The notes under the pieces are model-generated. The model was given only the letters and a program-made list of their open reading frames with translations. It did not search any database and was not told where the DNA came from. A stretch of 64,000 nucleotides of DNA from Mesorhizobium sophorae (lineage in GTDB: Bacteria; Pseudomonadota; Alphaproteobacteria; Rhizobiales; Rhizobiaceae), in assembly GCF_002270415.1 (NCBI RefSeq), contig NZ_NNRI01000007.1, forward strand, positions 1,054,001 through 1,118,000, given 5' to 3'. Both the position numbers and the translations under genes were made by a program. This document shows positions 1 to 11,122 of the stretch, piece after piece (position 1 is the stretch's first letter; each line of letters opens with the position of its first letter).

Positions 1-463
1 CCAGCACGGTGCCGCCGCGCAGCACGTGCGGCTGCAAATCGTGCAGGTAGTAGGGCCAGACACGCGCGCCGGTGTCCTTCAGGCTTTCGCCGGCGGGCGG
101 CGGCACGTCGTAGGAGCGGCGCCAGACATGCACCTGCTCCTCGCCCCATTTCTTGCGGGCATCATCCTTGTTGAGGCCGGAGAGATCGCCATAGTCACGC
201 TCGTTCAGCGCCTGGTCGCGGATGGTCGTCAGATCGCTCTGGCCGACGGCGTCGAGAATGTGCTGGCAGGTCTTTTGCGCCCGGATCAGCGCCGAGGTGA
301 AGGCGATGTCGAACTTCAGGCCGCGCGCCTTGAGTTTTTGGCCTGCGGCCTTGGCCTCGGCGTGGCCGAGCTCGGTCAGGTCGACGTCGCGCCATCCGGT
401 GAACAGGTTCTTCAGGTTCCATTCGCTCTGGCCGTGGCGCACGAGCACGAGGGTTCTCGACAT
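1..463 (-). CDS. gpmA: 2,3-bisphosphoglycerate-dependent phosphoglycerate mutase, C-terminus cut by window edge
   Basis: Interconverts 3- and 2-phosphoglycerate in cytosolic glycolysis and gluconeogenesis. The protein starts [16 protein letters not shown], so the phosphohistidine-loop RHG motif lies at residues 9-11 (catalytic His10), followed by the family stretch [13 protein letters not shown]. About 154 codons are present and the C-terminal part lies beyond base 1. The ATG at 463 is preceded by AAGGAG at good spacing. It sits 47 bp downstream of dapB on the same strand, an arrangement known in rhizobia, so co-transcription is likely. The gap holds two 8-bp tandem units, GGCAGGTT and GGCAGATT (489-504). 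Identification is secure. Confidence 0.95.
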   Translation of the reverse strand, partial: MSRTLVLVRHGQSEWNLKNLFTGWRDVDLTELGHAEAKAAGQKLKARGLKFDIAFTSALIRAQKTCQHILDAVGQSDLTTIRDQALNERDYGDLSGLNKDDARKKWGEEQVHVWRRSYDVPPPAGESLKDTGARVWPYYLHDLQPHVLRGGTVL

Positions 464-510
464 GTTTGCTCCTTCAAATTGCCAGATAGGCAGGTTGGCA
501 GATTGGCCGC

Positions 511-1323
511 TCAGCTGAGGCCGAGCACGTCCCGCATCGAATAAAGTCCCGGCTTGCGGCCGCGCGCCCATAGCGCCGCCTTGACGGCGCCGCGGGCGAA
601 GATGGCGCGGTCCTCGGCGTGGTGGGACAGGGTGATGCGCTCGCCGGTACCGGCCAGCATCACGCTGTGGTCGCCGACCACCGAGCCGCCGCGCAGCGAG
701 GCAAAGCCGATCGAGCCGGTTTTGCGTACGCCGGTGTGGCCGTCGCGGACACGCACATCGTTGCCGGCGAGCGCGATGCCGCGCCCGGCGGCGGCGGCCT
801 CGCCGAGCAGCAGCGCCGTGCCCGACGGTGCGTCGACCTTGTGCTTGTGGTGCATTTCGAGGATCTCGATGTCGAAATCGTCGGCGTCGAGCACGCGTGC
901 CGCCTGTTCGACCAGCACCGCCAGAAGATTGACGCCGAGGCTCATATTGCCCGACTTGACGATCGTCGCGTGGCGCGCCGCCGCCGCGATCTTGGCGTCA
1001 TCGTCGGCGGAGCAGCCGGTGGTGCCGATGACATGGGCGATGCGCGCCTGCGCCGCGTAGCCGGCGAATTCGACGCTCGAGGCCGGCGTGGTGAAATCGA
1101 GCACACCGTCGGCCCTGGCGAAGACCGGCAGCGGGTCGTCGCCGATCGGCACGTCGATGCGGCCGACGCCGGCAAGTTCGCCGGCATCCTTGCCCAGATA
1201 GGGTGAGCCGGCACGCTCGACGGCGCCGATCACGCGGACGCCGGGAATGGTGTGAATGGCGCGGATCAGCGTCTGCCCCATGCGGCCGGCAGCACCTACC
1301 ACGACCAGGCCCATATCGCTCAT
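511..1323 (-). CDS. dapB: 4-hydroxy-tetrahydrodipicolinate reductase
   Basis: Reduces 4-hydroxy-tetrahydrodipicolinate with NAD(P)H in the diaminopimelate/lysine pathway, supplying cell-wall DAP. The 270-residue length is normal for DapB. The N-terminal dinucleotide-binding loop GAAGRMG is at residues 10-16, GTTG at 100-103, and the substrate-binding and catalytic signature [13 protein letters not shown] at 158-170, with the catalytic His-His pair and Lys162. The start ATG overlaps the stop of the upstream ABC exporter by 4 bp (ATGA), implying translational coupling. gpmA follows on the same strand. Nothing unusual was seen in the reading frame. Confidence 0.97.
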   Translation of the reverse strand: MSDMGLVVVGAAGRMGQTLIRAIHTIPGVRVIGAVERAGSPYLGKDAGELAGVGRIDVPIGDDPLPVFARADGVLDFTTPASSVEFAGYAAQARIAHVIGTTGCSADDDAKIAAAARHATIVKSGNMSLGVNLLAVLVEQAARVLDADDFDIEILEMHHKHKVDAPSGTALLLGEAAAAGRGIALAGNDVRVRDGHTGVRKTGSIGFASLRGGSVVGDHSVMLAGTGERITLSHHAEDRAIFARGAVKAALWARGRKPGLYSMRDVLGLS

Positions 1324-3194
1324 GAAGGTCTCCCGACCGCCTTTTTCGCGCGGCTGCGCGGCGGCGGAGTTTGGATTGGCTTGGCGTCGTCGACAAGCCC
1401 CAGCCCCTTTTTGCCCTGTACCCGGTGGAAGCGGGCATAGACGCTGTGCGGATCGGCCATCAGCGAGGCATGCGTTCCCTGTTCGACCAGATGGCCCTGT
1501 TCAAGCACGATGATGTGGTCGGCATTGACCACCGTCGACAGCCTGTGCGCGATGACGATGGTGGTGCGCCCTGCCATGACCTGGATCAGCGCTTCCTGGA
1601 CCCGCGCCTCGGCCTCGTTGTCGAGCGCCGAAGTCGCCTCGTCGAGCAGAAGGATCGGCGCCTGCCGCACGATGGCGCGGGCGATCGACACGCGCTGGCG
1701 CTGGCCGCCCGACAAGGTCACGCCGTTTTCGCCGACGGGCGTGTCGTAGCCCTGCGGCTGCTGGCGGATGAAGCCGTCGGCCTCGGCCTGCAGCGCGGCC
1801 TGTTCGATTTCGGCGTTGGTGGCATTCAACCGGCCATAGCGGATGTTGTCGCGGATGGTGCCTTCGAACAGATAGGGCTGCTGCGAGACATAGGCGATGG
1901 AGCTGCGCAGCGAGTGCTTGGTGACCTTGGAAATGTCCTGGCCGTCGATCTCGATCGTTCCCGCCTCGACATCGTAGAAGCGCTGCAGCAGCGCCACCAG
2001 CGTCGTCTTACCGGCGCCGGAGGCGCCGACGATGGCGGTCATCTTGCCGGCTGCGGCGACGAAGCTCAGGTCCTGCAGCACCGGCGCCTCCTCGACGTAG
2101 CGGAAGGACACGTTGTTGAAGCGCACTTCGCCGGTGGTGAACCTGGCCTCGGCGGCTCCCGGCGTGTCGCCTTGCTGCGGCTCGAGATCGAGAAGTTCGT
2201 AGATCATGCGCGCGTTGACCAGCGCGCGTTCCATGCCGACTTGCATGCGCGCCAGCCGCCGTGCCGGATCATAGGCGAGCAACAGCGCGGTGATGAAGGA
2301 AAAGACCGCACCCGGCGGCTGTCCAAGAACGATCGCCCGGTAGCCGGAATAGGCGATGACACCGGTGACGGCAAGACCGGCCAGCATGTCGGAGATCGGC
2401 GCCAGCCGTTCCGAGACGCGGGCGATCTTGTTTCCCCGCTGCTCGGCGCTGTCGGCGAGCGCGCCGATGCGGCGCGACAGCTCCTCTTCCATGGTGAAGG
2501 CCTTGACGATGGCAATGCCTTGCGTGGCCTCCTGCACGGCGCCGATCAGCCGCGAATTGATCTGCACCGATTCGCGGGTGATGCGGCGCACCCGGCGCAT
2601 CAGATAGGTGACAGTCCAGATCAGCGGCGGTCCGATCAGCAGAGAGCTCAGGGAGAGAACGGGATCCTGGTAGATCATGACCCCAAGAAGGCCGAGCAAC
2701 GTCACGCCATCGCGCGCGATCGACGTGAGCGTCATCGACAGGAGGTCGCGGATGCCGTTGACGTTCTCGTTCATCTGGGCAGCCAGCCGGCCCGAACGCG
2801 TGTCGCTGAAAAAGCCGACGCCGAGCTTCATCAGATGGTCGAAGAGGCGTTTCTGGTAGCGCGCCACCAGATTGTTGCCGACCTTGGCCAGCGTCACCGC
2901 CTGGCCGTAACCGGCGAAACCGCGCACGAGGAAGGCCGCCATGATGGCGGCGCAAATCCACACGATCAGATCGCCGCGTCGTTCATAGAATATCGAGTTG
3001 ACGACGGGGCTCATGACCCAGGCGGTGAAGGCGGTCGTCGCGGACACCGCGATCAGGCAGGCAGCGGCAAAAGCATAGGACCAGCGGTAATCACGGCCGT
3101 TTTCAGCGATAATGCGGCGGAGCACCGCCGTGACCGCACGGGGCGTGACTTTCGGCTTGTTGGGTATCTGAAATGTCAAATCGGAGCGCTTCAC
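1320..3194 (-). CDS. ABC exporter, fused permease and ATPase (MsbA-like)
   Basis: A half-transporter of 624 residues that would homodimerise in the inner membrane and export a lipid or hydrophobic substrate. Residues 35-330 hold the transmembrane domain, with hydrophobic segments around 40-62, 78-95, 163-195 and 270-305. The nucleotide-binding domain follows: Walker [10 protein letters not shown] at 390-398, Q-loop YVSQQPYLF near 435, signature [10 protein letters not shown] near 494-503, Walker [13 protein letters not shown] near 514-525 and an H-loop in IVIAHRLS. The C-terminus is basic and proline-rich. It is coupled to dapB by an ATGA overlap and lies 65 bp downstream of glk. The MsbA label is by overall organisation; the substrate cannot be read from sequence. 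Confidence 0.9.
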   Translation of the reverse strand: MKRSDLTFQIPNKPKVTPRAVTAVLRRIIAENGRDYRWSYAFAAACLIAVSATTAFTAWVMSPVVNSIFYERRGDLIVWICAAIMAAFLVRGFAGYGQAVTLAKVGNNLVARYQKRLFDHLMKLGVGFFSDTRSGRLAAQMNENVNGIRDLLSMTLTSIARDGVTLLGLLGVMIYQDPVLSLSSLLIGPPLIWTVTYLMRRVRRITRESVQINSRLIGAVQEATQGIAIVKAFTMEEELSRRIGALADSAEQRGNKIARVSERLAPISDMLAGLAVTGVIAYSGYRAIVLGQPPGAVFSFITALLLAYDPARRLARMQVGMERALVNARMIYELLDLEPQQGDTPGAAEARFTTGEVRFNNVSFRYVEEAPVLQDLSFVAAAGKMTAIVGASGAGKTTLVALLQRFYDVEAGTIEIDGQDISKVTKHSLRSSIAYVSQQPYLFEGTIRDNIRYGRLNATNAEIEQAALQAEADGFIRQQPQGYDTPVGENGVTLSGGQRQRVSIARAIVRQAPILLLDEATSALDNEAEARVQEALIQVMAGRTTIVIAHRLSTVVNADHIIVLEQGHLVEQGTHASLMADPHSVYARFHRVQGKKGLGLVDDAKPIQTPPPRSRAKKAVGRPS

Positions 3195-3259
3195 AGGTTC
3201 CTGCTTCCCGTGGCCGGGTTGCGATTCGGCACTCTCTTAGCGCCAAGGGGCCGGCTTGC

Positions 3260-4306
3260 CTATGCCTTGGGGTGACTAACTTCGTCGCGCCAGCGGCGGT
3301 CCGCGGTCTGGACCCCGAACAGCGACGGGTTTCTGGCATAGGCGGCAAGGCCCAAAAGCGCTGCCAGCGGGTCGGTGATCACATAGACCGGCATGGTGCG
3401 CATGAGCGCGCTGTGCGGCGCCTTGTCCTCGAAGGCGGCACGGAAATTGCCGGCTTTCAGCGCCGGCACGATCTTCTGCGCGATGCCGCCGGTGAGGAAC
3501 ACGCCGCCGCGGCTCATGAACACCAGCGCAAGATCGCCGGCGGTGCGCCCGAGGCAGGTGACGAAGGTCTCCACCGCCTCTTCGGCAACCGGATCGGTCT
3601 TGGCCAGTGCCGCGGCGGTGACTTCCGCCGGCGTGGTGAAGGGGGCAGGCTTGCCGTCCGCCTTGGCCACCGCCCGGTAGACGTTGACGAGGCCGCGTCC
3701 GCACAGGATCTGCTCGCCCGAAATGCGGCCCTCGAGCTTCTCGATATGCGGGAAAACCTCGAAATCGCGCGGCGTGCGCGGGCCGATGTCCATATGGCCG
3801 CCCTCGCCCGGCACCGGTATCCAGTGGCGAAGCGCATAGACCAGCCCGGCAACGCCGAGCCCGGTTCCGGGACCGAGCACGACGCGCCCGGCATTTGGCT
3901 CCGGCGTGCCGCCGCCGATCTTTTCCATGTGCTCCTCGCCGAGCGCGACGACGGCCAGCGCCTGCGCCTCGAAATCATTGAGCACGACGATGTCGCTCAA
4001 GCCCAGGCTGGCGAACATCTGCCTGGGCTTGACGATCCACGGGCAGTTGGTGAGCTCGATCTCGTCGCCGTCGACCGGGCCGGCCACCGCCAGCACCGCC
4101 GAATTGGGGCGGACCGACGAGCGGTCGAGCACGGCAGCCTGGATCGCCTCATCGATGGTGTTGTAATTGGCGGTCTGCACAATGGTCGGCTCGCCGGCCT
4201 CGGAATTGGCGTCGAGCACGATCGAGAAGCGCGCATTGGTGCCGCCAATGTCGCCGATCAGGATCGGAAACCGCAACAAAGTATCGTCATCGCCCGTGCT
4301 TGGCAT
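3260..4306 (-). CDS. glk: glucokinase
   Basis: Phosphorylates glucose to glucose-6-phosphate with ATP in the cytosol, feeding the Entner-Doudoroff route used by rhizobia. At 348 residues it is slightly longer than E. coli Glk because of a short N-terminal extension. The phosphate-binding loop [10 protein letters not shown] is at residues 18-27. Further signs are VLNDFEAQA with the probable catalytic Asp, the GPGTGLG loop, the glucose-binding EGGHMDIGP, and [10 protein letters not shown] near the C-terminus. It stands alone between mepA and the ABC exporter. The start at 4306 gives a complete domain; a start a few codons downstream cannot be excluded. Confidence 0.95.
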   Translation of the reverse strand: MPSTGDDDTLLRFPILIGDIGGTNARFSIVLDANSEAGEPTIVQTANYNTIDEAIQAAVLDRSSVRPNSAVLAVAGPVDGDEIELTNCPWIVKPRQMFASLGLSDIVVLNDFEAQALAVVALGEEHMEKIGGGTPEPNAGRVVLGPGTGLGVAGLVYALRHWIPVPGEGGHMDIGPRTPRDFEVFPHIEKLEGRISGEQILCGRGLVNVYRAVAKADGKPAPFTTPAEVTAAALAKTDPVAEEAVETFVTCLGRTAGDLALVFMSRGGVFLTGGIAQKIVPALKAGNFRAAFEDKAPHSALMRTMPVYVITDPLAALLGLAAYARNPSLFGVQTADRRWRDEVSHPKA

Positions 4307-4494
4307 GCTCTCGTCCGTCCCCGGCGCCCGCGACGGCGCAACGCCGTTCTCCCGTTGACTAGCGCATGAGTTTGAAAAGGGAAACGGTTTTCGAGGCCGC
4401 TGTCACGGTGAGACAGGTTCTGCGGCCAAACGGCCACTATTTCGCAAAAACGGCACGGCTAAACCGGTTCAACCCTGGATAAACGCTGCAGCGG

Positions 4495-5586
4495 TCAGTT
4501 TCCCGGCCGTGGCCGCGGCAGCGGGATGCCGATCTCGGGGGTCGCGGTGAATGCGTTCACCGAGGCCGGCAACCCGGCTGCACCACTGGTAGTGGTGGCG
4601 GGCAGCGAAGGCGCTTCGGGCTCGGGCGCCGCGGCCGCGACCGGCACAGCGCCGCCATAATAGGTTGCCGCCTCGGCAGACGCCGGCCCCGGCGCGTCGA
4701 GCACGGCGCGGCATTCCTTCGGCAGGTTCGCCATCGTCATCAGATCACGGGCCTTCGGCGCATCCGGGTTCTTGTTGGGCCTCCAGGGCTCCTGCGTGAA
4801 CCACCAGGCGAGCGGCTTGCCGCAGCCGTCATCGGCAGGCGTCGCCTCCTGCGCCTTGCAGTTGGGCGAGCCCGGCTGGCAGCCGATGCGCATGTGGAAA
4901 TGATAGTCGTGGCCCCAGAACGGCCTGATCTTGCGCAGCCAGTCGCGGTCGCCCTTGACGGTGTCGCAAAGCTTTTTCTTGATGCCGGGATTGACCAAGA
5001 TGCGTTCGACCTCGGGATAGCCCGCCGCCCGCTTCAAAAGCCTCGTATGTTCCGGCGTCCACAGCGCATCCTTCACCAGATGGGTCTTCTCGTCGACCAT
5101 CAAGGTGGCGCTGATGCTCTCGCGTTGCGCCATCGACAGCGGAGAGCTGGGCATCGGCGTCAACCAGATGTCGGCATCGAGGCCGATCTGGTGCGAGGCG
5201 TGGCCAGTCATCATCGGGCCGCCGCGCGGCTGCGAAATGTCGCCGATCAGCAGGCCCGGCCAACCATCGGCCGCGGCGTCTCGCGACAGTTTCTCGATCA
5301 CCGCGATCATCGCCGGATGGCCCCAGCGACGGTTGCGCGACGGCCGCATCACCTCCCAGGTCGGGCCATCCATGGGAATGGCGACGCCGCCGGCAAAACA
5401 GCCCTTGGAATAGAAGCCAATGGATTGCGCTGCGGTCGCCGCCGGCAGCTTCTTGGCGCCGAACAGATCCTTCGCCCGTTCCTCGGCCGCTGCCGGCTGC
5501 GCGGCGAGCCCGGCCAGCGCGAACAGGCCGAGCGCTGTGGCCAGCAGTGATTTCCTGCCGAGAGATCGCCGCGTCGCTGTTTTCAT
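4495..5586 (-). CDS. mepA: penicillin-insensitive murein endopeptidase
   Basis: A periplasmic zinc metallopeptidase that cuts D-alanyl-meso-DAP cross-bridges in peptidoglycan. A signal peptide runs to about residue 34 (hydrophobic LLATALGLFALAGLAA, then AAA before EERAK). The MepA/LAS zinc motif ASHQIGLDADIW lies at about residues 130-141 with ligands His132 and Asp139, and the second motif GHDYHFHMRIGC lies near 225-235. At 363 residues it is about 90 longer than E. coli MepA. The extra part is an alanine- and proline-rich tail ending in PLPRPRPGN. It is monocistronic by spacing: 188 bp separate it from glk. Confidence 0.93.
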   Translation of the reverse strand: MKTATRRSLGRKSLLATALGLFALAGLAAQPAAAEERAKDLFGAKKLPAATAAQSIGFYSKGCFAGGVAIPMDGPTWEVMRPSRNRRWGHPAMIAVIEKLSRDAAADGWPGLLIGDISQPRGGPMMTGHASHQIGLDADIWLTPMPSSPLSMAQRESISATLMVDEKTHLVKDALWTPEHTRLLKRAAGYPEVERILVNPGIKKKLCDTVKGDRDWLRKIRPFWGHDYHFHMRIGCQPGSPNCKAQEATPADDGCGKPLAWWFTQEPWRPNKNPDAPKARDLMTMANLPKECRAVLDAPGPASAEAATYYGGAVPVAAAAPEPEAPSLPATTTSGAAGLPASVNAFTATPEIGIPLPRPRPGN

Positions 5587-5650
5587 GAAACCGGATCCCC
5601 ACCGTAATCCAAGGCCGAATCATAGCACGCTACGCGCGCCGCTTCGATGA

Positions 5651-6553
5651 TTAGCGCTTCATCGGGCTGCGCGGCTCGCCATCGCGCCAGTCGCCCTTTG
5701 CCCACATATGGTCGAAGGCGGCGCGGTAATCCGGAAAGCGCAGGGAATAGGCCGCTGCCTTGATCGCCGCGTTGGCGACACGCTTGTTCTCGCCATAGAA
5801 GGAGCGCGCCATAGGCGAAAGTTGGGCGGCGTCGAAGGGAATTTCGGGCGGCGGTGTGATGCCCATCAGCGCCGCGGCATAGGCGACGACATCCTGTGGC
5901 GGCGCCGGCAAGTCGTCGGTGACATTGAAGATGCCGCCGAGATCGCGTTCCGCCAAATGCCAGAGCGCGCCGGCAATGTCATCGCAATGGATGCGGTTGA
6001 ACACCTGGTCCGGCTTGACCAGCCGCCTTGCGGTGCCGTTTTCCAGATTGACCAAGGCGTTGCGGCCCGGCCCGTAGATGCCCGACAGGCGCAGGATCGC
6101 CACCGGCCGGCCGATGTCGCGGCCCAATTCCAGCCAGTCCTGTTCGGCGGCCACCCGCATCACCGAGCGCTTCGACACCGGCCGGCACTCGGCCGTTTCA
6201 TCGACCCAGGCGCCGTCATAATTGCCGTAGACACCGACGGTCGAGAGATAGCCGATCCATGCGAGCGCCGGCATCCCGGCCACGATCGCCGCGCGGGCGG
6301 CATTCAGCACGGGATCACCCGCCTCTTTCGGGCCGACCGAAACCACCAGATGTGTTGTCTTTCCCAGCGCATCGCCGATTTCGCCGGTCATCGCGCCGTC
6401 GAACAGCAGCGGTACGATGCCGGCCTGCCGCAGCGTCTCGAGTTTATCCGGCGAACGCGTCGTCCCGAAGATCCTGCCGGCACCCTTGTTGGCGCGCGCA
6501 AAAGCCTGGCCGGAATAGCCGGCGCCGAAGATGAAGATCTGCTTTTCGCTCAT
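5651..6553 (-). CDS. SDR-family NAD(P)-dependent epimerase/reductase-like protein
   Basis: An atypical extended short-chain dehydrogenase of 300 residues, resembling the YeeZ group. The N-terminus [18 protein letters not shown] carries the Rossmann glycine-rich loop (GAGYSG). [16 protein letters not shown] corresponds to the active-site strand, and the [12 protein letters not shown] motif is typical of NAD-dependent epimerases. Reading upstream of this ATG only enters an antisense-like arginine-rich stretch that overlaps queG, so the start at 6553 is preferred. The start overlaps the queG stop by 4 bp (ATGA). The substrate is unknown. Confidence 0.85.
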   Translation of the reverse strand: MSEKQIFIFGAGYSGQAFARANKGAGRIFGTTRSPDKLETLRQAGIVPLLFDGAMTGEIGDALGKTTHLVVSVGPKEAGDPVLNAARAAIVAGMPALAWIGYLSTVGVYGNYDGAWVDETAECRPVSKRSVMRVAAEQDWLELGRDIGRPVAILRLSGIYGPGRNALVNLENGTARRLVKPDQVFNRIHCDDIAGALWHLAERDLGGIFNVTDDLPAPPQDVVAYAAALMGITPPPEIPFDAAQLSPMARSFYGENKRVANAAIKAAAYSLRFPDYRAAFDHMWAKGDWRDGEPRSPMKR

Positions 6554-7704
6554 GAATGCACCCTGGTCGGCCGCGCCAGACGCCATTCGTCGCACACGGC
6601 CTCGTCGTCCTCGGTTTTCAGGCCGATAGCTGCCCGTTCGGAATATTCGGCATCGGGCACCAGCCGCGCCAGCGCCCATATTGCCGCGCCCCGCACCAGC
6701 GGCGAGCCATCCGCCAGCAGTGCACGCACTGCACCGGCGAGCTCGGCATCGCCGGAATTGCCGGCGGCGATCAGCACGTTGCGGACAAAACGATCGCGGC
6801 CGACGCGTTTTATCGGCGACCCGGAGAAGAAGGCGCGGAAGGCCGTGTCGTCGAGTTGCAACAGCTGGCCAAGCGGCGGCTCGCGCAAATCGTCGCGCGC
6901 GGCAAGCTTTGCCTCTGAAGCCGCCCTGGCGAACTTGTTCCACGGGCAAGCGGCGAGGCAGTCGTCGCAGCCATAGATGCGGTTGCCGATCTTCTCGCGG
7001 AATTCATGCGGGATCGGCCCCTTGTTCTCGATGGTGAGATAGGAGATGCAGCGCCGCGCATCGAGGCGGTAGGGTGCCGGGAAAGCATCGGTCGGGCAGG
7101 CGTCGAGGCAGGCGCGGCAGGAACCGCAATGGTCGATCTCCGCCCGGTCGGGCACGAGTTCGGCTGTGGTGAAGATGGTGCCTAGGAACAGCCAGGAGCC
7201 ATGCTCGCGGCTGACCAGGTTGGTGTGCTTGCCTTGCCAGCCAAGCCCTGCGGCCTCAGCCAACGGCTTTTCCATCACCGGTGCGGTGTCGACGAACACC
7301 TTCACGTCACCGCCGGCATGCGCCACGAGCTTGCCGGCGATTTCCTTCAGCCGGCCCTTCATCACTTCGTGATAGTCGCGGTTCTGCGCATAGACCGAGA
7401 TGGCGCCACGGTCGTGCTTGGCCAGCACGGCGTGCGGATCATGGTCGGGGCCGTAATTCATCGCCAGCACGATGATCGAGCGCACCTGCGGCCACAGTGC
7501 CGTCGGTTCGCTGCGGCGCTCAAGCGTCTCGGCGATCCAGCCCATCGAACCGTGAAAGCCGTCGGCGACGAATTCGGCCAGGCGCGCAGGCGCGAGCGGG
7601 ATCGCATCGGGTGTGGTGACGGCGACGGCATCGAAGCCGGCGCGATGCGCCTCAGCGTCGATCAGCGCGCGCAGTTTTGCGGCGTCAGAAGTCGAGGTCC
7701 GCAT
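6550..7704 (-). CDS. queG: epoxyqueuosine reductase
   Basis: Catalyses the last step of tRNA queuosine synthesis, reducing epoxyqueuosine to queuosine with a cobalamin and two 4Fe-4S clusters. The 384-residue length is normal. Cluster cysteines are clear: [12 protein letters not shown] at residues 193-204 and CDDCLAACP at 246-254, plus Cys219. The N-terminal catalytic domain contains LAMNYGP and a conserved Asp in [11 protein letters not shown]. The C-terminal third carries the HEAT-like helices usual for QueG. It overlaps the gst gene upstream by 20 bp and the SDR gene downstream by 4 bp, forming a three-gene minus-strand unit. Confidence 0.95.
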   Translation of the reverse strand: MRTSTSDAAKLRALIDAEAHRAGFDAVAVTTPDAIPLAPARLAEFVADGFHGSMGWIAETLERRSEPTALWPQVRSIIVLAMNYGPDHDPHAVLAKHDRGAISVYAQNRDYHEVMKGRLKEIAGKLVAHAGGDVKVFVDTAPVMEKPLAEAAGLGWQGKHTNLVSREHGSWLFLGTIFTTAELVPDRAEIDHCGSCRACLDACPTDAFPAPYRLDARRCISYLTIENKGPIPHEFREKIGNRIYGCDDCLAACPWNKFARAASEAKLAARDDLREPPLGQLLQLDDTAFRAFFSGSPIKRVGRDRFVRNVLIAAGNSGDAELAGAVRALLADGSPLVRGAAIWALARLVPDAEYSERAAIGLKTEDDEAVCDEWRLARPTRVHS

Positions 7705-8377
7705 AATGCGACACCGGCGACAGGCCGCGCACCCGGTCGGTCAAAAGCGGCCGGAAGGAGGGCCGCGACTTCATCCGCGTGTACCATTCGCGGGCCGCGG
7801 CGTGCTCGCGCCAGTCGATCTCGCCGAGATAATCGAGCACCGACAGCGTCGCGGCGGCCGCGAGATCGGCATAGGTGACCCTGCTGCCGGCCAGCCAATG
7901 GCGGGTGCCGGCGAGCCAGTTGGTGTATTTCATGTGCTGGCGGATGTTGGCGCGTGCGGCGCGGATTGCGCCAGAATCGGGCGAGCCGCCACCCGCCGTT
8001 TCCGGCATCACCGGCTTCAGCACGCGTTCGCGCACCAAATGGCGGGTGACCTCGCTTTCGGCCTTGTTGAGATACCAGTCGATCAGCCGGCGGATTTCGG
8101 CGCGCTGCATCGGGTCCTCGGCGAACAGCCGCTTGTCGCGCTTCAAGACGCCGCGCGTCTCATCGAGATATTCCGATATGACGGTCGCGCCGACGATCGG
8201 CACGTCGCCTTCGGCCAAAAGGATCGGCAGCGTGCCGGCCGGGTTCAGCGCCAGGAACTCCTTGCGCCGGGTCCACGGCTTTTCCTCGATCAGGGCCAGC
8301 TCCTCACCGTACTCGCCGAAAGCGAGGCGGACGAACCGGCAGGTGGCGAACATGGGGTGGTGGAAAAGCGTCAGCAT
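7685..8377 (-). CDS. glutathione S-transferase family protein
   Basis: Probable cytosolic GST of 230 residues. The N-terminal thioredoxin-fold half runs [20 protein letters not shown] and has the cis-proline and glutathione-binding pattern [10 protein letters not shown], then [11 protein letters not shown]. The C-terminal helical half includes [19 protein letters not shown], the N-capping box region of GSTs. It heads a unit with queG (20-bp overlap) and the SDR gene and diverges from uppP, with 160 bp between them. The substrate is not predictable; comparable rhizobial genes are annotated FtsZ-binding FzlA-like or plain GST, and sequence reading alone does not decide. Confidence 0.85.
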   Translation of the reverse strand: MLTLFHHPMFATCRFVRLAFGEYGEELALIEEKPWTRRKEFLALNPAGTLPILLAEGDVPIVGATVISEYLDETRGVLKRDKRLFAEDPMQRAEIRRLIDWYLNKAESEVTRHLVRERVLKPVMPETAGGGSPDSGAIRAARANIRQHMKYTNWLAGTRHWLAGSRVTYADLAAAATLSVLDYLGEIDWREHAAAREWYTRMKSRPSFRPLLTDRVRGLSPVSHYADLDF

Positions 8378-8537
8378 GGTTCCGCGATGATAAAGCGCAC
8401 TGGCGAATCGCCGGTCGCACCGGTAAGTCTTGGCCGCCCGCCTAGCGGGCCGTCAGGGTGTTGCGACCTATAGGGGGACTTGCAGGCCATGACAAGCAAG
8501 CCGTTCAGTTAGCCGTCACGCCAATGCCGAGGTAGCC

Positions 8538-9344
8538 ATGGAAAGCCAGACCATCGTCGAAGCCCTGCTGCTCGGCCTGCTGGAGGGGCTGACCGAGTTC
8601 ATCCCGGTCTCGTCGACCGGCCATATCCTGCTCGCCGGCCATTTCCTCGGCTTCCATTCGACCGGCAAGGCCTTCGAGATCCTGATCCAGCTCGGCGCCA
8701 TCCTGGCGATCCTGAGCGTCTATTTCCGCCGCCTGTGGCAAATGCTCCTCGACCTGCCGCATGACCGGCTGACACGGCATTTCGTGATCGGTATCCTGAT
8801 CGCCTTCCTGCCGGCGGCGATCATCGGCGCGCTGGCGCATGATTTCATCAAGACGGTGCTGTTCGAATCGCCAAGGCTGATCTGCATCATGCTGATCATC
8901 GGCGGCGTCGTGCTGCTGGCGGTGGACCGCATGAACCTCAAGCCGGTCTACCGCGACGTTGAGCGCTTCCCAACCCGGCTTTACCTGCAGATCGGGCTTT
9001 TCCAGTGCCTGTCGCTGATCCCCGGCACGTCGCGCTCGGGGTCGACGATCGTCGGCGCGCTGCTCTTGGGCGTCGACAAGCGGGCGGCGGCGGAGTTCTC
9101 CTTCTTCCTCGCCATCCCGACGATGGTCGGCGCCTTTGCCTTCGACCTGTTCAAGAACCGCAACGTGCTGAGCAGCGCCGACCTGCCGATCATCGCCATC
9201 GGCTTCGTCGCCGCCTTCGTAACGGCGCTCATCGTCGTGCGCTTCCTGCTCGATTACGTTTCGCGCAACGGCTACTCGCTGTTCGGCTGGTGGCGGCTGG
9301 TGGTTGGCATTGTCGGGTTGGTGGCGTTGATGATCTGGGGGTGA
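8538..9344 (+). CDS. uppP: undecaprenyl-diphosphatase (BacA/UppP)
   Basis: An integral membrane phosphatase that recycles undecaprenyl diphosphate to the monophosphate carrier used for peptidoglycan and polysaccharide export; overproduction is known to give bacitracin resistance. Length 268 residues. The first family motif [14 protein letters not shown] is at residues 16-29 and the second, [17 protein letters not shown], near 163-179. About eight hydrophobic segments span the rest. The ATG at 8538 follows GAGGTAG. It stands alone, divergent from gst and convergent with yraN. Confidence 0.96.
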   Translation: MESQTIVEALLLGLLEGLTEFIPVSSTGHILLAGHFLGFHSTGKAFEILIQLGAILAILSVYFRRLWQMLLDLPHDRLTRHFVIGILIAFLPAAIIGALAHDFIKTVLFESPRLICIMLIIGGVVLLAVDRMNLKPVYRDVERFPTRLYLQIGLFQCLSLIPGTSRSGSTIVGALLLGVDKRAAAEFSFFLAIPTMVGAFAFDLFKNRNVLSSADLPIIAIGFVAAFVTALIVVRFLLDYVSRNGYSLFGWWRLVVGIVGLVALMIWG

Positions 9345-9433
9345 GGCGTGGTCCGCGAAGCGGACGGAAAACCAATCGCTTGGCTTTCCGAACGACGAAC
9401 GCCCTGAGCCTGCGAGGGCGAGCACCGCTCCCC

Positions 9434-9829
9434 TCAGTTCCTTCCATAGAACGCATTCTCCACATGCACCGGCCAGCGCCAGGGCAGCACCGCGACTATG
9501 TCGAAACGCATCGACAGCCTGCCATAGTCGGACTGGCGCGACAGCCAGATATCGGCCGCCGCCTCGATGCGGCGCTCCGATTCATGGCCGATCGCCTCCA
9601 TGGCTTCGATCAGCGTGCGGCGTGCCTTGACCTCGACGAACAGGACCAGATCGCCGCGCCGCGCGATCAGGTCGATCTCGCCGAAACGGGTGCGGTGGCG
9701 GCGTGCCAGAATCCGGTAGCCCTTGAACATCAGCGCTGCCGCCGCCAGCCATTCGCCGCGATGGCCGCGCCGATAGGCTTTTTGGCGGCTGGCGCTCGGG
9801 CGCTCAGCCACCACCTCCTCCAGTGGCAT
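9434..9829 (-). CDS. yraN: YraN family (UPF0102) endonuclease-like protein
   Basis: A 131-residue member of UPF0102, a family with a predicted restriction-endonuclease-like fold and no settled function. The diagnostic stretch is [20 protein letters not shown], containing the conserved E-x-D and E-V-K residues of a PD-(D/E)XK-like active site. The N-terminus has the usual [12 protein letters not shown] helix. Its first 26 bp overlap the end of rsmI, a gene pairing found in many Proteobacteria. That conserved neighbourhood, not biochemistry, is the main hint to a nucleic-acid role. Confidence 0.9.
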   Translation of the reverse strand: MPLEEVVAERPSASRQKAYRRGHRGEWLAAAALMFKGYRILARRHRTRFGEIDLIARRGDLVLFVEVKARRTLIEAMEAIGHESERRIEAAADIWLSRQSDYGRLSMRFDIVAVLPWRWPVHVENAFYGRN

Positions 9830-10715
9830 CCTTAAGCTCCAGCAATCGCCGATAGAGCGCCTGTTTCTGGCCGCCGGTCATTTTCGCCGCTTCCGCCGCA
9901 GCCTTGGAGGCCGGCATTTCGGCGGCGAGCGACAACAGCAGGCGATCGATGTCTTCAGGCTCGTCGGCCCTGGCCTCGGCGGGACCGACGCAGACGACGA
10001 TCTCGCCCTTCGGCGTATCGGCCGCCGCATAATGGTCGGCCAGCGCTTGCAGCGTGCCGGTGCGCACCTCCTCGAAGGTCTTGGTCAGCTCGCGGCCAAT
10101 CGCGGCCTTTCGGTCGCCGCCGAGGGCCTCGACCATGGCGCCGAGGGATTCGGCCAGCCGGCGCGGCGATTCGAAGAAGATCAGCGTCGCCGGCACGGCT
10201 TTCAGGGCTTCGAGCCGCGTCAGCCGCTGCCCGGTCTTCACCGGCAGGAAGCCGGCGAACAGGAAGGCGTCCGACGGCAGGCCGGATGCGGTTAGCGCGG
10301 CAAGCGGCGCCGACGGGCCGGGGATCGGCACGACGCGAATGCCATAGTCGAGCGCCTCGCCGACCAGCCGGTAGCCGGGATCGGAGACCAGCGGCGTGCC
10401 GGCATCGGAAATCAGCGCCACGCTCTGTCCGGCCTGAAGCGCCGCGATCAGTTTTGGTCCGGCCTCGCCGGCATTGTGCTCATGATAGGCCGTGGTGCGG
10501 CGGCGGATGCCGTAGCGGTCGAGCAGCACGCGCGACACCCGCGTGTCTTCGCAGGCGACGATGTCGGCGGCGGCCAGCGTTTCCAGCGCGCGCAGCGTGA
10601 TGTCGGCGAGATTGCCGATCGGCGTCGCCACCAGATAGAGCGCCGCCTCGAGCGGCCGGGCCGCGATCTCGGTCTGCCCGACCACATAGCTGCGCTTGCC
10701 CGTTTCGCCGGTCAC
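9804..10715 (-). CDS. rsmI: 16S rRNA (cytidine1402-2'-O)-methyltransferase
   Basis: Uses S-adenosylmethionine to 2'-O-methylate C1402 in the decoding centre of 16S rRNA. Hallmarks are [19 protein letters not shown] near the N-terminus, [27 protein letters not shown] and [16 protein letters not shown], all typical of the tetrapyrrole-methylase fold. A GTG at 10715 is chosen as start because GGAG lies about 8 nt upstream and the resulting 303 residues fit the family. The longer frame to 10766 would need a TTG start with no visible ribosome-binding site. It overlaps yraN by 26 bp. Confidence 0.93.
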   Translation of the reverse strand: MTGETGKRSYVVGQTEIAARPLEAALYLVATPIGNLADITLRALETLAAADIVACEDTRVSRVLLDRYGIRRRTTAYHEHNAGEAGPKLIAALQAGQSVALISDAGTPLVSDPGYRLVGEALDYGIRVVPIPGPSAPLAALTASGLPSDAFLFAGFLPVKTGQRLTRLEALKAVPATLIFFESPRRLAESLGAMVEALGGDRKAAIGRELTKTFEEVRTGTLQALADHYAAADTPKGEIVVCVGPAEARADEPEDIDRLLLSLAAEMPASKAAAEAAKMTGGQKQALYRRLLELKDATGGGGG

Positions 10716-10863
10716 CGATGCATCTCCATTCGAACCCTGTTTGGCACGGCTGACGCCGGGTTGCAAAAGCTGACGCCGGATCCGCCTGCCATTCCTTTGC
10801 CACAGTAGGGAACGAAACCGGGTTCGGCAGATTTACCCCCTGATTCCGGAGGAGGAGGACAGG

Positions 10864-11049
10864 ATGGACAGCCTAAAAATACAGGACGCTTTCGAACCCT
10901 ACTATGCCGGCCGCAAACGCGTTGCCGCAGCCAGGGACAAGCGCCTTCCTGCCAAGACCGACACCAGCCTGACCAAGCGGACCACAAGCGCCTTGCCGAC
11001 GAATGTCAGGCTTTCCGACAACAAACCAGACAGCACGACGGAGCACTGA
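10864..11049 (+). CDS. small basic hypothetical protein, 61 aa
   Basis: Not recognised. The ATG follows an unusually strong purine-rich ribosome-binding site (GGAGGAGGAGGACAGG), the best reason to believe it is translated. The 61 residues are hydrophilic and Lys/Arg/Thr-rich (starting MDSLKIQDAFEPYYAG), with no signal peptide or membrane segment. It lies divergent to rsmI. The opposite strand here is open too but has arginine- and serine-rich shadow composition. Moderate confidence that it is a gene; function unknown. Confidence 0.5.
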   Translation: MDSLKIQDAFEPYYAGRKRVAAARDKRLPAKTDTSLTKRTTSALPTNVRLSDNKPDSTTEH

Positions 11050-11122
11050 CCGAACGATGCCCAATCGCTTCGATATCTTCATCACCCGTCTTGAAACGAA
11101 AAACGCCCGTAACGGCGTGCCG

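Noticed and set aside
1371..3275. A 634-codon plus-strand frame opposite the ABC exporter
   Set aside because: Composition is a His/Arg/Gln-rich antisense shadow; the minus strand carries all ABC motifs.
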